This document shows positions 1 through 9,977 of a stretch of DNA of 32,208 bases, one piece after another. Within the stretch, counting starts at the first letter, position 1. Every line of letters begins with the position of its first letter. The translations under genes and the position numbers were made by a program. The stretch spans positions 86,100-118,307 of the forward strand of contig JBBBWG010011111.1 in the NCBI GenBank assembly GCA_037176905.1. The letters run 5' to 3'. The notes beneath the pieces were generated by a model. It saw only the letters and a program-made list of their open reading frames with translations, made no database searches and had not been told where the DNA came from. This DNA is from Azolla pinnata. Lineage: Eukaryota; Streptophyta; Polypodiopsida; Salviniales; Salviniaceae.

Positions 1-572
1 TCAACCCACTAATCCCTCTTAATTTGCCCCTTAATTACCCGAAACCTGTTCACGATGATAGGAGATTAATCACCAGTGTGCATTGTAGTTACCTCGATCC
101 GATGATTAGTCACAACCCTTTTGATGAGCCCACTAATCACAATCTGTATCTTAATTAATCATCGCCTCTCTCACCGTGCATCTCTCTTAATCAACTCTAA
201 TCAACCCACAAATCAATTCACTCGGGTAGTATTACAACCTGCTAGCAAGTGATTCATGATCTCCTCATTCATCGATCACTCGGAACGTTTGGCTCCTTAA
301 TAATAATAATGATGATGATAATCAGGCCCTAAATTAATCAACATTCGATCGATCCGACTAATTAGCGGTGAAAAAAACAACAAATTAACAAAGAAAAGGA
401 AACTGTTGATTGGACGGATGGATCGATCCGGCTAATTCGCGGTGGAAACCAACAAGTTAACAAGATGAGAAGAGCCATTGATCGATTAAGTAGCTGCAAA
501 ACTCACGCAACAAACGATCGCTGATTGGGATTGATCGAATCGTTGTTTTAAGGGCAAATTACATCGGCGACG
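1..572. other. AT-rich upstream region of the membrane-protein gene
   Basis: No coding region is visible. The stretch is rich in variants of AATCAACCCACTAATCA and GATTAATCACC, which resemble the AATTAA-rich repeats in introns 2 and 7 of the next gene. Short trinucleotide runs (TAA/TGA) lie near 299-322. It probably holds the promoter and 5' leader of the gene starting at 573, but I see no clear TATA box. An unrecognised upstream exon is possible: a TTTTAAG acceptor-like site ends at 552, and the frame stays open from there into the ATG. Confidence 0.5.
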
Positions 573-2734
573 ATGAGGCGCGGGCGCACGTTGATGCAAG
601 CGGCGGCACCCGCGTCATCGGGCACGGTGGCGACCGATTTCTTCGTCCTCGCAAAGGATCGCACGGCGAGGAAAGATCCGCTCGAAAACCTCAACACGTA
701 CACGGGCGGTTGGGACGTGACGAGCAAGAACTATTGGGCGGTGAGTGCCTCTTCCCTCTTTTGTCGATTCGATTCGACTCTTCTTTCTTTCGTCGATCGA
801 ATCGAATCGAATCGAATCGGATCGGATCGCATCGCATCGGATCGGATCGGATCGGATCGGATCGAATCGCATCGGATCGAATCGCATCGGAACGAATCGA
901 ATCGAATCGAATCGGATCGAATTGAATCGAATCGGATCGAATCGGATCGAATCGGATCGACTCGCTCTTTTAAAACGGTCGAAACGGTCCTCGGATCGGG
1001 TCTTTGCCCCAATGGTAGCAGTGTCAATAACAAATCGGAACTCTAGATCGAAAAGATTCAATAACAAATCGGCGTTCTGCGTACAGACAAAATACTAGTA
1101 TCAAAGATTTTTTTTTTAAACTTGCGGCATCTCGATCCATAGCTCATCGGCAATAGCTTAACCACCACTCTACTCTTCTCTCGTTTTTACTCGATGGTTT
1201 CGCAATATTGTTGCTTGTGCATGTTACATATCGAATGTACAAAACGCGTCGTCAAAGAACATGTTGCGGTTGACGCACGATTGCCAAATGGCATCCCCGC
1301 ATGCATTGACTATTCTCACTATAAAGAAAAAGGTGGAAAAAAACTTCCCAGATAGAGTTTTTGACCATTCCGGTTTCAACGCCAGTCTTTGGATTGCTCT
1401 TATGCAAGATCTCTTAGAGTATTACTGTCTTCGATTCGATATCTTTGTCTTTCCGTTTCCGGTCTCTTCGACGTCTCTCTGTCTTTTCGACTCGGAGTTT
1501 ACAGTTTTCAGGAAAAAAAACTTCCCAGATAGAGTTTTTGACCATTCCGGTTTCAACGCCAGTCTTTGGAATTACTCTTATGCGAGATCTCCCAGAGTAA
1601 TTACCGTCTTCTGTTCGATATCTTCTGTCTTTTCCGTTTCCGGTCTCGTTGAGCTCTCTCTGTGTTTACGACTCGGAGTTTACAGTTTTCGGGGTTAAGA
1701 GGGTTTGAATGAAGAGGAGCGAGGCCATTGATCTCTCGCTTTATTTGGCTTTCTGGGGACAGTCGCTCGTGTACACGGGCCTACCAGCTGCCATTCTGGC
1801 GGCAGTTTGGCTTCTGCTGGGGCTCGCCATGTTGCTGCTCGTGTGCTGCTGCTGCTGCTGTTGCTGCGAGAATCTGCGGGGATCTCACGCCGGCGGGATT
1901 CTGGTGCCCCTCGCGTTCCTCGTCCTCTTCACCGGAGCCGCAGTGTAAGTAAAAAAAAAAAAAAAAGAGCTGGATTGTTGTTGTTATTTTTTTTTTTTCC
2001 GCTTGTCTGTCGACTAATTTTAGTTGAGAATACATTCGTGCATTCGTATTCGAGTATGAAAGGAAATACGTAAAGTAATGGAATCGCACAACAACTGAAA
2101 TATAGAACCGGAACAACAACAACAGGAAGGGGAGGTTACCGAAAACTAGAAACTACACATCAATGCCTAGTTTCAAAAAATTAGCGCACGGTTCGTTGAT
2201 TTTAACGCCAAATCGATTAATTGTGGGTTCAATTAACCTCAAATGAACTAGTTGGTCGACATTCGATTACTTGATTAACGCCAAGGTAGCGTAGCGTGTT
2301 AATCGAGTAATTCGATTCCAAGATTACTAGCTTTTGTTGATCGAATGTTGTTAGGTTCAATTGGTGAGAAGCGATCAGGAACAAAATCAACACTAGGCGG
2401 AATTAAGTGGGTGTTAATCTCTAGTGGAAGATAAGGGTAGGCGCTAAACGTGTAATTTCCGATTTCAGTAGGCATCGAATTGTAAGGTATAATAATTTGG
2501 TCAGGCGTGTTTTGGTAATTTTTTGGGCAAAAGATTCAACGAATCTTTACGAAACCAAAATCTACAAGATGAAAACTTTGTAGTTAGATTAGGCAGGTTG
2601 GATTTGTACAGTGCACCCCATTAATGCTAGTATGAATCTTTTGATGGTAAAAATAATTACAAAATAAATAACGACGACGATGACGGTGATGACGGCGACA
2701 ACAACAACAAACAACAAACAACAACAACAACAAC

Positions 2735-2796
<62 letters not shown>

Positions 2797-2809
2797 TCAA
2801 CAACATCAT

Positions 2810-2841
<32 letters not shown>

Positions 2842-2899
2842 ACATCAACAACAACAACAACAAACAACATCAACAACAACAACAACAAACAACATCATC

Positions 2900-2937
<38 letters not shown>

Positions 2938-4631
2938 ACAACATCAACAACAACAACAATAACAACCACAACAACAACAACAACAACAACAGGCTGGGCA
3001 GTGTCCTCGTGTACATCTACCAGGCGAAGACGAACGAGGAGCTGAATTCGGCGCTGGACTACGTGGTGGAGCGTTCGGACGTGGTGGTCGTGAGCCTGCG
3101 CAACACATCGGCCTACCTCAACGACTCGCGCTCGCTCGCCACCATCACGTACGCGGTGCCCGCGTCGCAGCAGGCCAAGCTCGCCGAGCTCAGCTCCCAG
3201 CTCAACAATGCATCCAGCACTCTGGAGCAGGAGACCCACGGCAACGCCAAGCGCATCCGCGATGGCCTCGATGTCGTGTAAGTTTCTTTTGCCAGTTTTC
3301 TTCTGTCTGTCTGTCTGTCTGTCTGTCGGTGTTTTCTTGCTTTTTTTTCCCCGGAAACAACTGGCTTCTGCAGTCGGTGGAAAAAATAAGAAATTTTACT
3401 GCCCTCCTATAGCTATCGTCTTGTAGCCGAGAACACCCATTTTTTTGGGGGTTGTATAGTTCCATTGCAGTTAAGGCAAAACACACACAGTAATAGCCCG
3501 AGCTGACGCTAAGTATATGTATGATATACTTATATGTCTTAAACCCTGATAGCCTGAGCTTTTTTGCACTTGGGAAAACCCGGCTGACTTCCGTCTCGGA
3601 TTCTTTTGTGCGTCGCAGGCGCCTTGTGATGATCGTGACCGCTGGCGTGATGCTGCTTCTCGTGCTTCTCGGATTCTGTATGCCAACACCGAAACTTTGC
3701 TCTTGTTCTTGTCTTGTTCTTGTGTGTTTCCCCTTTGCACTTCCAATGGGTTTTGGGCTCAGGGTTCAATATAACAAGCTCAAGGTTTTAAGTGTTCAGG
3801 GTTCGGGGATTTTTTTTTTTTTTTACCAATCCTTATACAATCTTATGCTAGATCCTGATCCACATTCTGTTGGTTTGATGTTGCGGAAGAAATCATCTCG
3901 TCGCTGAAAGCTGCTTTCCCTTTTTTCTCTTCTTCGCAGTGTTCTCGACGCTTGGGGTGACATGTCTCCTGTACACGTAAGCTTCTGCGCCTCCTGCTAA
4001 TTGCTAATCTCAGGGGAGAGAATTGACTCGAAAACAACCTCTAATCTAAACTAAAATCTTCCCCCCCCGCCCAAAAAAAATAAACAAATAAATCCATCCC
4101 CCATTGTCGTGTGATTCTGCTTCGTGCGAAAACACAGCTTGATCGTGCTGGTTTGGTACCTGATCGCGATCACGTGGGTCCTATGCGGGGTTTACATCGT
4201 GCTCAACAAGTAAGTGAGATTCGAGTCAGTCACTCGGGGTTCTGATCGCTGGAGAACGCCGAGGGACTGGCTCGATCCTCGATCCTTAAAACCCTAAAAA
4301 AAAACCCTAAACCCTAAAAAAACCCTAAACCCTGATGACAGCTTGGTGGGAGACACGTGCGTCGCGATGGGCGAATGGGCGGCCAACCCCTCGGCCAACA
4401 CGACGCTGAAGGAGATCTTGCCCTGCGTCGACATCAACACGACGGATGCTGCTCTGGCCCAGACCCGCGCCATCGTCAACGATACGATCAACGGCATCAA
4501 TTCCGATGTCCAGAAGCTCATCAACAACGACAACAACAACGGATCGGAACTGCTGCCGTTGATCTGCAACCCGCTCGATCCCAGCTTCACGATCGCTGGG
4601 TGTGTGAATGCTTCCAATGCAGCCACGGTGA

Positions 4632-4666
<35 letters not shown>

Positions 4667-5709
4667 GCATCGATCGATCTTAATTCACATCTTTGTTTCC
4701 TGCGAATGTGTTGTGATTGATCTTATTAGGGAGAGAATGACTCGAAAAACGGGGCCCGAAATTGCAAATGAACCCCCCTAAGTAATTGATTAACATCAAA
4801 TCAAATCATTGTGAGCTCAATTAACGTCAAATTACAACAATTGATTAGCACTCGGTTAATTTGATTAACATCAAATCAAATCATTGTGGAATTAAATCAA
4901 TTGATTAACACTCGATTAATTTGATTAACATCAAATCTAATCATTGTGACCTCAAGTAACATCGAATTGAATCAATTGATTAACACTCGATTAACTTGAT
5001 TAACATCAAATCAAATCATTGTGACCTCAATTAACATCAAATTAAATCAACACACGATTAATTCGATTAACACCAAATGAACACACTAATCAATCCATTA
5101 GATTGTTCAATTACTGACTTTTGTCGGTCGTATATAGCAAGGGGAATTTATAAGGATCATATTAGTGGGAAGCGATTTAGAGGAACTAGAATCAATTAAC
5201 ATTGTACTGACAGGGTTAATCGAGTGTTGGTTCCTAGTCGTAGATGAGTAGGCGTTAGTTTGCGATTCCTGATTCCCTTTTGATCTTACCATCTTGTTTC
5301 CTGCGAAATTTCGTGATCCATCTTCGCATCCATCGTCTCGTCGCAGGCGTGGTTACCGTATGTGTGCCCTAGCAACACGACATCCCCGAGCACGGGTTGC
5401 AAGCTCGCGGGGAAGCTGAACACGACGATCTACAGCGAGCTCAACAAGACGATATCTGTTCTCACCGGCCTCAGCGACAATATCCCCTTCCTCGCCGACC
5501 TCGCGAATTGCAAGTTTGTGCGCGACGCCGTCACCGTGATCCGCCAAGAGCATTGCGACGATCTTCAGTCGTATCTCAAATGGCAGTACATCGGGCTCGC
5601 GATCATCTCCGCGGGCTTCATGCTCTCTGTGCTCCTTTGGGTCATCGTCAGCCGGAAGAGGAAGCACCGATTCTCCGACGGCCCTGAAAAGCCTTATGGC
5701 GAAGAATAA
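573..5709 (+). CDS. Multipass membrane protein, plant 'plasma membrane fusion / tweety-like' family
   Basis: Eight exons give one continuous frame of 483 aa: 573-740, 1763-1944, 2993-3277, 3619-3677, 3940-3976, 4138-4209, 4342-4627, 5347-5709. Every junction is GT-AG and phases match. The family is recognised from NLNTYTGGWDVTSKNYWA, a Cys run (CCCCCCCC) after the first membrane span, GDTCVAMGEW, ILPCVD, LICNP and the C-terminal LKWQYIGLAIISAGFML. Topology seen: span 1 and the Cys run in exon 2, span 2 across exons 2-3, an 85-residue Asn/Ser-rich loop, two spans across exons 4-6, a long Cys-containing loop with N-glycosylation sites (exons 7-8), a last span, and a short basic tail. Arabidopsis members are annotated as plasma membrane fusion proteins; their biochemistry is little known. 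Odd: the N-terminus (MRRGRTLMQAAAPASS) lacks the signal peptide expected in the family, so a further 5' exon may be missing. Exon boundaries are my own and are strongly constrained by phase. Confidence 0.88.
788..963. repeat. Pentanucleotide microsatellite (ATCGG/ATCGA)n in intron 1
   Basis: About 175 bp of imperfect five-base units, mainly ATCGA and ATCGG, begin about 50 bp after the exon 1 donor. All six frames stay mostly open through it, producing spurious arginine/serine/isoleucine-rich reading frames on both strands. Confidence 0.9.
1335..1694 (+). repeat. Tandem duplication of about 176-181 bp in intron 1
   Basis: Copy 1 (1335-1510) and copy 2 (1511-1694) both begin GGAAAAAAACTTCCCAGAT, continue through GACCATTCCGGTTTCAACGC and end GACTCGGAGTTTACAGTTTTC. 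They differ by scattered substitutions and small indels. The unit is pyrimidine-rich and lies just upstream of the exon 2 acceptor. Confidence 0.92.
1984..2115 (-). mobile_element. Partial SINE-like copy in intron 2
   Basis: The block 2018-2065 (GAATACATTCGTGCATTCGT core) closely matches 13050-13100, and both copies continue to an ACTGAAAT...GAACCGG segment. On the minus strand the copy ends in an A-rich tail (the T run at about 1986-2000 on the plus strand). Shared body plus A-tail suggests a retroposed short element. The tRNA-like head, visible in the 13-kb copy, is mostly missing here. Confidence 0.45.
2185..2470 (+). repeat. Dispersed AATTAA-rich repeat, copy A (intron 2)
   Basis: The segment carries GATTAACGCCAAATCGATTAA, TTCAATTAACCTCAAATGAAC, ATTACTAGCTTTTGTTGATCG, GAGAAGCGAT and GTAGGCGCTAAACG in that order. 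Intron 7 of the same gene holds the same landmarks in the same order in diverged form. Confidence 0.6.
2697..2992 (+). repeat. (CAA)n microsatellite ending at the exon 3 acceptor
   Basis: Nearly 300 bp of CAA with occasional CAT and CAAA units run up to the splice acceptor AG at 2991-2992. The tract opens long low-complexity frames (poly-Thr, poly-Gln, poly-Val) that are not genes. Confidence 0.95.
4288..4334 (+). repeat. Interstitial telomere-type CCCTAAA repeats in intron 6
   Basis: Five CCCTAA(A) cores separated by A runs lie just upstream of the exon 7 acceptor. CCCTAAA is the usual plant telomere unit. Confidence 0.85.
4631..4663 (+). repeat. (TG)n(AG)n microsatellite at the exon 7 donor
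   Basis: The donor GTGAGT at 4628 runs straight into TG dinucleotides followed by about ten AG dinucleotides. Confidence 0.85.
4787..5285 (+). repeat. AATTAA-rich tandem repeat, dispersed repeat copy B (intron 7)
   Basis: Positions 4787-5090 hold about four imperfect units of roughly 55-75 bp, each with GATTAACATCAAATCAAATC, ATTGTGACCTCAATTAACATC and GATTAACACTCGATTAA. The following 190 bp carry ATTACTGACTTTTGTCGGTCG, GGGAAGCGAT and GTAGGCGTTAG, matching landmarks of the intron 2 copy. Confidence 0.75.
5704..5709 (+). promoter_or_regulatory. AATAAA overlapping the stop codon
   Basis: The stop codon TAA of the membrane-protein gene lies within AATAAA. A poly(A) signal here would give a very short 3' UTR. 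It may be coincidence, since plant signals are loose; an imperfect repeat (AAACCATACGATTCCAATTC / AAACCATTCGATTCCGATTC) follows at 5738-5785. Confidence 0.35.
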
Positions 5710-6489
5710 AACTTTGTTTCTTTCTCATTCAAAAAAAACCATACGATTCCAATTCAGAATGTATAAAACCATTCGATTCCGATTCGGCATAACACCCCAT
5801 CTGTAGATTAGTGATTATTGATTTGCTGCTTAGCTTGTAAATATTTACCCAACTTTGAGGATTCGAATCTGATCGGTTTCGTCATTGATATCGGTGTAAC
5901 GCATATACATGCGTGGCCCTTTTGAACAGGATTTGTTGATTACGCTTTAGACATACTAAGATTATACCACATCCTTCTGTGCCAAATGAGATCCCTTTGC
6001 GCAAATGACAACAGTCGGGTGTAAGGTGTCCAACCAGAAATTGTGTAGAATTTGAGAATTTGAGAGTGCATAAAAGTGTTCTCTGAGCTTTTAGTAGCTT
6101 AAGAAATTTGAATGGCATAATCCAGTACTGAAAAAGAGTAATTGACAGGTCGTCTCTCATTCAACCTTGCGCACCAGAAGTTATTGAGCCCCATACATAC
6201 ATCACGTGGATGAGTCGACAATTGAGTTGGTCCAGGTTCAGATATTCTCTTGCAAAGCTTCACTCTGCATGATGAGGGTAAGCATATTTACTAGAAAGAA
6301 TTCTGATCTACTTTTCCATGATGTTTCTTCAAGCCAGCAAGCACTGATTGATGAAAATATCATCATTTGCATGAGTTCAAAACATGTATGTATAGATAGC
6401 TTCATACCTTCTTGGAAACATAACACCCAGTGTGATTCCAATGGGTACACGGCGTATAGCTGGGCAACGTTCTGTTGATTTCATACCGT
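5710..6489. other. Gap between convergent genes, with possible decayed DYW remnants on the minus strand
   Basis: No intact gene is seen. Read on the minus strand after the PPR stop at 6490, another frame gives YEAIYTYMF and an overlapping one FELMQMM, resembling the DYW-domain stretch HEQIYARLAGLM of the other PPR gene in this window. Further down (about 5895-6010), CCHLRKGISFGTEG and YALHRYQ faintly recall the HSEKLAVAFG...PEG and FCIHRF blocks. The similarity is weak and broken across frames. Confidence 0.3.
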
Positions 6490-9060
6490 CTATCCTATTC
6501 GAGCTTCTTCTCCGCGTACAACAGCACTTGCATAAATATTGTGCATAGCAATAAATGCTGCAATGTATTTCTCATCTGACCTTGATATAGATTCTAAAGC
6601 CCATTCTCCCAATTCCACATTGGCCGATTTTTGACAGGCTGCCAGGATTGCATTCCATGTAGCCATATTGGGATGCAAAGGCATCTTTTCGAGCACTTTT
6701 ACTGCTTCGTGGAGTTGGCCCGCCCGACATAAGAGATCAATAATGCAATTGTAGTGCTCAATCGTCAGCATTGTTCTGTAGGCTTCATACATTGTCATCA
6801 AAACTTGTTGGCCTTTCTCCAAAAGACCATCATGATTACAGGCATTCAGGATTGCAAGAAATGTTACTTCACTTTGCAGAAATTGCTCATTGTTCGTCAT
6901 TTTATCGAAGTAATGGAAAATAATGTCAGTTTCCCCTTTACTGGTGAAACCTGAAATCAAGGTGTTCCACATTGCAACACTACGAACGTGCATCTGTTCA
7001 AATATAAACAGAGCATCGTCCAAGCTTCCACATTTAGCATACATGTCTATGAGAGCATTTCCAATGATTTCTTCCACTGGATTGGTTCTCTCACCTCCAG
7101 AATGAGTTGACTTATGAGCGTTTGAAGAAATAAAGCCCTTCTTTATTGCATCGCAGTACAGTTCTTGACCTTTACTTATTGCACCTATAGTGCTACAAGC
7201 TTTCAGGGAGCTTACAAAGATAGCAGCATTTGGGGATACACGTCCACTCAATTGCATTTTTTCTAGTAGACTCAATGTTTCCTCACCAAGGCCATTCTCT
7301 ACGTGCCCTGCTATGAAAGCACTCCAAGAAACAACACTGTCCTCTGAAAGCTGACCAAAAACATAAGATGCTGCTTCAAGCAAGTAGCATTTTCCATACA
7401 TATCCACTAGGCTGTTAGCGACAAACGGATCTCCTTCAATACCTTGCTTCAGGATTTCAATGTGCAGCTCTTGACCTCTTGATTGATCAGCCATGCAGGC
7501 ACAAGCTTGTAAACCATATAAGAATACAGTGACATCTAGATATACGCCCTCCTGTTGCATCGACTTAAGAATATTCAGTGCATCGTTACATTGTCCATAT
7601 TCGATATAATATGCGATAATGGGTGTCCACGCAATTGCATTCTTCACAGGTAGTTCCATGAATACTCTTAGGGATTCTTCAAGTGCAGAGCATTTTGCAT
7701 ACATTTCAACCAAGCTGTTACCTATCGAATAGTCACATTCACAACCTGTTTTAGTGATTTCGGCGTGTATTTGCTGACCTACAACTAAGCTTCTCACAAT
7801 ACTCGATACTCTGAGGGCACATATAAACGTGGCATCATCTTTACCAACTCCATTTCTGCGCATTTCTTCCAAACAAACAAGTGCTTCGGTTCCAAGCCCC
7901 AGGCAACAATAACCTCCTAAGAGTGTATTCCATGTAATTACGCTACGATATTCTAAGCAATCAAATACCATCCGTGCTTCCCACACGGAGCAATTCTTTG
8001 CATACATATCCACTACAGCATTCGCTACAACTATTTTGTTATCATATCCACGTTTGACAACATCAATATGTATCCCTTTACCCGTTTCAAGATAACCAAA
8101 GCTTGAACACGCTTTCAAAGCTTCAATGCAAGTTACATCATTTATTGGCACTCCTTTGATTTGCATCCGGTGGAAGTAGTTGAGAGCAATCTCTACCAAA
8201 CCATTCCCAACACAACCTGCTATCAGTGCAGTCCATGTGATCACATCTTGGGTAGGAAGCAACTCGAAAACCTTCTCTGCTTCTAGCAATAAACCAAACT
8301 TGGCATACATATACACCAATGCATTATCAACAGCTATATCTATTTCGATTCCCTGCTTAATAACCGAACTATGAATTTGTTTGCCCCTGTTTATAGCATT
8401 TACAGCTCCACATGTTTTCAAGCAAGTTGAATATGTGAAGGCATTAGGGCATTCGCCTTGATTCTGCATTCGGCTAAAACATCTTAAAGCATCATCGTGG
8501 AAAGAATGGCCAGAGTACCCTTGGATCAGCGCAGTCCATGAGACAGTGCTCACAACGGAAAGGCTCTCAAAGACTCTCGTTGCTTCTAATAACGAACCAC
8601 ATTTAGCATAAGCACTGAGCAAAGTGTTGCAAATGAAGGGGTCTGTCTCAAGCTCTTCGATTACCACTTCCTTATGTATCTCTAGGACTCTTTCCACGTC
8701 TTCCAGTCCCGACGCGGTCTTCAGCAGACCAACATATGTAAATTTACTAGGATGCACATAATCCTCCTGCATATGTGAGAAAACTTGCAAAGCCTCATGA
8801 AATTCTCCATTGTCATTATAAGCTTGGATTAGGCAAGTCCACGAGAGTTCGCTTCGATTGACGAGTTTCTGGAAGACTTGAACAGCGTCAGAAAAATGAC
8901 CAGATTCCATGTAAATTTGCACGAGCATGTTTCCAATATCCAGTGCTTCGACACCATTCCCGCAAATAAGCAAATGAACCTTCTTTACGTGCCGCAAAGA
9001 TCTGGTCTGTTTCCTACACATTTGCAGGATGGATCGGAAGTTTTCGATGAGCTTCTCCAT
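6490..9060 (-). CDS. PLS-type pentatricopeptide repeat protein, ends within the E domain
   Basis: The 856-aa intronless frame consists almost wholly of PPR motifs. Seven P-L-S triplets recur about every 100 residues; their anchors are SWTCLIQAY (W74), SWTALIQGY, TWTALIAGC, TWNTLLGGY, AWTPIIAYY, SWSAFIAGH and MWNTLISGF, each paired with an MYAKCG-like segment. Residues from about 790 (MPLHPNMATWNAILAACQ) form an E1-like motif, and the protein stops at NIYASAVVRGEEARIG, before any E2 or DYW domain. PLS-class proteins bind organelle RNA one base per repeat and usually specify C-to-U editing sites. This one has no deaminase, so it would need a partner in trans or be a decaying gene. Odd: no transit peptide is visible ahead of the first motif, and an extra hydrophilic stretch (KSTHSGGERTNPVEE) sits near residue 650. 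The start could be further upstream through an unrecognised exon. Confidence 0.88.
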   Translation of the reverse strand: MEKLIENFRSILQMCRKQTRSLRHVKKVHLLICGNGVEALDIGNMLVQIYMESGHFSDAVQVFQKLVNRSELSWTCLIQAYNDNGEFHEALQVFSHMQEDYVHPSKFTYVGLLKTASGLEDVERVLEIHKEVVIEELETDPFICNTLLSAYAKCGSLLEATRVFESLSVVSTVSWTALIQGYSGHSFHDDALRCFSRMQNQGECPNAFTYSTCLKTCGAVNAINRGKQIHSSVIKQGIEIDIAVDNALVYMYAKFGLLLEAEKVFELLPTQDVITWTALIAGCVGNGLVEIALNYFHRMQIKGVPINDVTCIEALKACSSFGYLETGKGIHIDVVKRGYDNKIVVANAVVDMYAKNCSVWEARMVFDCLEYRSVITWNTLLGGYCCLGLGTEALVCLEEMRRNGVGKDDATFICALRVSSIVRSLVVGQQIHAEITKTGCECDYSIGNSLVEMYAKCSALEESLRVFMELPVKNAIAWTPIIAYYIEYGQCNDALNILKSMQQEGVYLDVTVFLYGLQACACMADQSRGQELHIEILKQGIEGDPFVANSLVDMYGKCYLLEAASYVFGQLSEDSVVSWSAFIAGHVENGLGEETLSLLEKMQLSGRVSPNAAIFVSSLKACSTIGAISKGQELYCDAIKKGFISSNAHKSTHSGGERTNPVEEIIGNALIDMYAKCGSLDDALFIFEQMHVRSVAMWNTLISGFTSKGETDIIFHYFDKMTNNEQFLQSEVTFLAILNACNHDGLLEKGQQVLMTMYEAYRTMLTIEHYNCIIDLLCRAGQLHEAVKVLEKMPLHPNMATWNAILAACQKSANVELGEWALESISRSDEKYIAAFIAMHNIYASAVVRGEEARIG

Positions 9061-9392
9061 CTCTCCTTTCAGGAGAGTGCACCAAGTCTGTGGTGTGCTA
9101 CCCCACCCCCCACCAATAAGAATGGCATTTTCCTCGGTCTCTGACAGTGGAAATCTGTATCAAAATTGCACCTTGGCTCGAAGAAATCGACTTTGTTTCC
9201 ATTCTCGTACCTCGAGTAGAAGCAAGAGACCTTCTCCACTGTGACGCATTCGAGCGCGACCGCGGCCAGGAAAGAGGAAACGTAGGATCTGATCAACCGA
9301 TTCCTGCACGGAAGTCGACGGATCTTGTGACGCTGCTACCGCTCAGAGCCATGCGTCCTCGTTCTTCCCGGGAGGAAGGAGCTTCTTCTGCG
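9061..9392 (-). other. 5' flank of the PPR gene
   Basis: On the minus strand this region contains several upstream ATGs in other frames, including a 75-codon frame (9296-9069, beginning MIRSYVSSFLAAVALE) and a short one (MALSGSSVTRSVDF). Either could be a leader uORF or, if spliced, supply the missing transit peptide. I cannot support a specific join. Confidence 0.35.
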
Positions 9393-9977
9393 AGTCTGTG
9401 GAAGCAATTAGGGTTTAGAATTAGGGTTTAGTCTGTGAAAACAGTTAGGATTTAGAATTAGGGTTCAGTCTCTGAGTGGTTTAGAATTAGGGTTCAGTCT
9501 GTGAAAGTAATTAGGGTTTAGAATTAGGGTTCAGCCAGTGAAAGCAATTAGGTTTTAGAAGTAGGGTTCAGTATGTGAAAAGCAATTAGGGTTTAGAATT
9601 AGGGTTCAGCCAGTGAAAGCAATTAGGGTTTAGAAGTAGGGTTTAGTATGTGAAAGCAATTAGGGTTTAGAATTAGGGTTCAGTCTGTGAAAGCAATTAG
9701 GGTTTAGAAGTAGGGTTTAGTATGTGAAAGCAATTAGGGTTTCGTCTGTGAAAGCAATTAGGGTTTAGTTTGTGAAAGCAATTAGGGTTTAGAATTGGGG
9801 TTCAGTCTGTGAAAGCAATTAGGGTTTAGAATTGGGGCTCAGTCTGTGAAAGAAATTAGGGTTTAGAATTAGGGTTTAGTCTGTGAAAGAAATTGGGGTT
9901 TAGAATTAGGGTTTAGTCTATGAAAGCAATTAGGGTTTATTTTGTGAAAGCAATCAGGGTTTAGAATTAGGGTTTTC
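9393..9977 (+). repeat. Minisatellite with telomere-like cores, about 17 units of roughly 37 bp
   Basis: The consensus unit has two halves: CAATTAGGGTTTAGAATTAG and GGTTCAGTCTGTGAAAG. Each unit carries two TTAGGG-type cores. Some units lack the second half (about 22 bp). Between 9510 and 9740 the tails alternate (CCAGTG or TCTGTG with TATGTG), a higher-order period of about 74 bp. The array starts about 330 bp upstream of the minus-strand PPR start codon. Confidence 0.93.

Noticed and set aside
1261-1698. 145-codon frame
   Set aside because: It runs through both copies of the intron 1 duplication; splice phases of the gene skip it.
2589-2990. Poly-Val, poly-Leu, poly-Thr and poly-Gln frames
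   Set aside because: All are translations of the (CAA)n microsatellite in intron 2.
9393-9977. CRISPR array
   Set aside because: Units are contiguous with no unique spacers, the cores are telomere-like, and the window is plant nuclear DNA.
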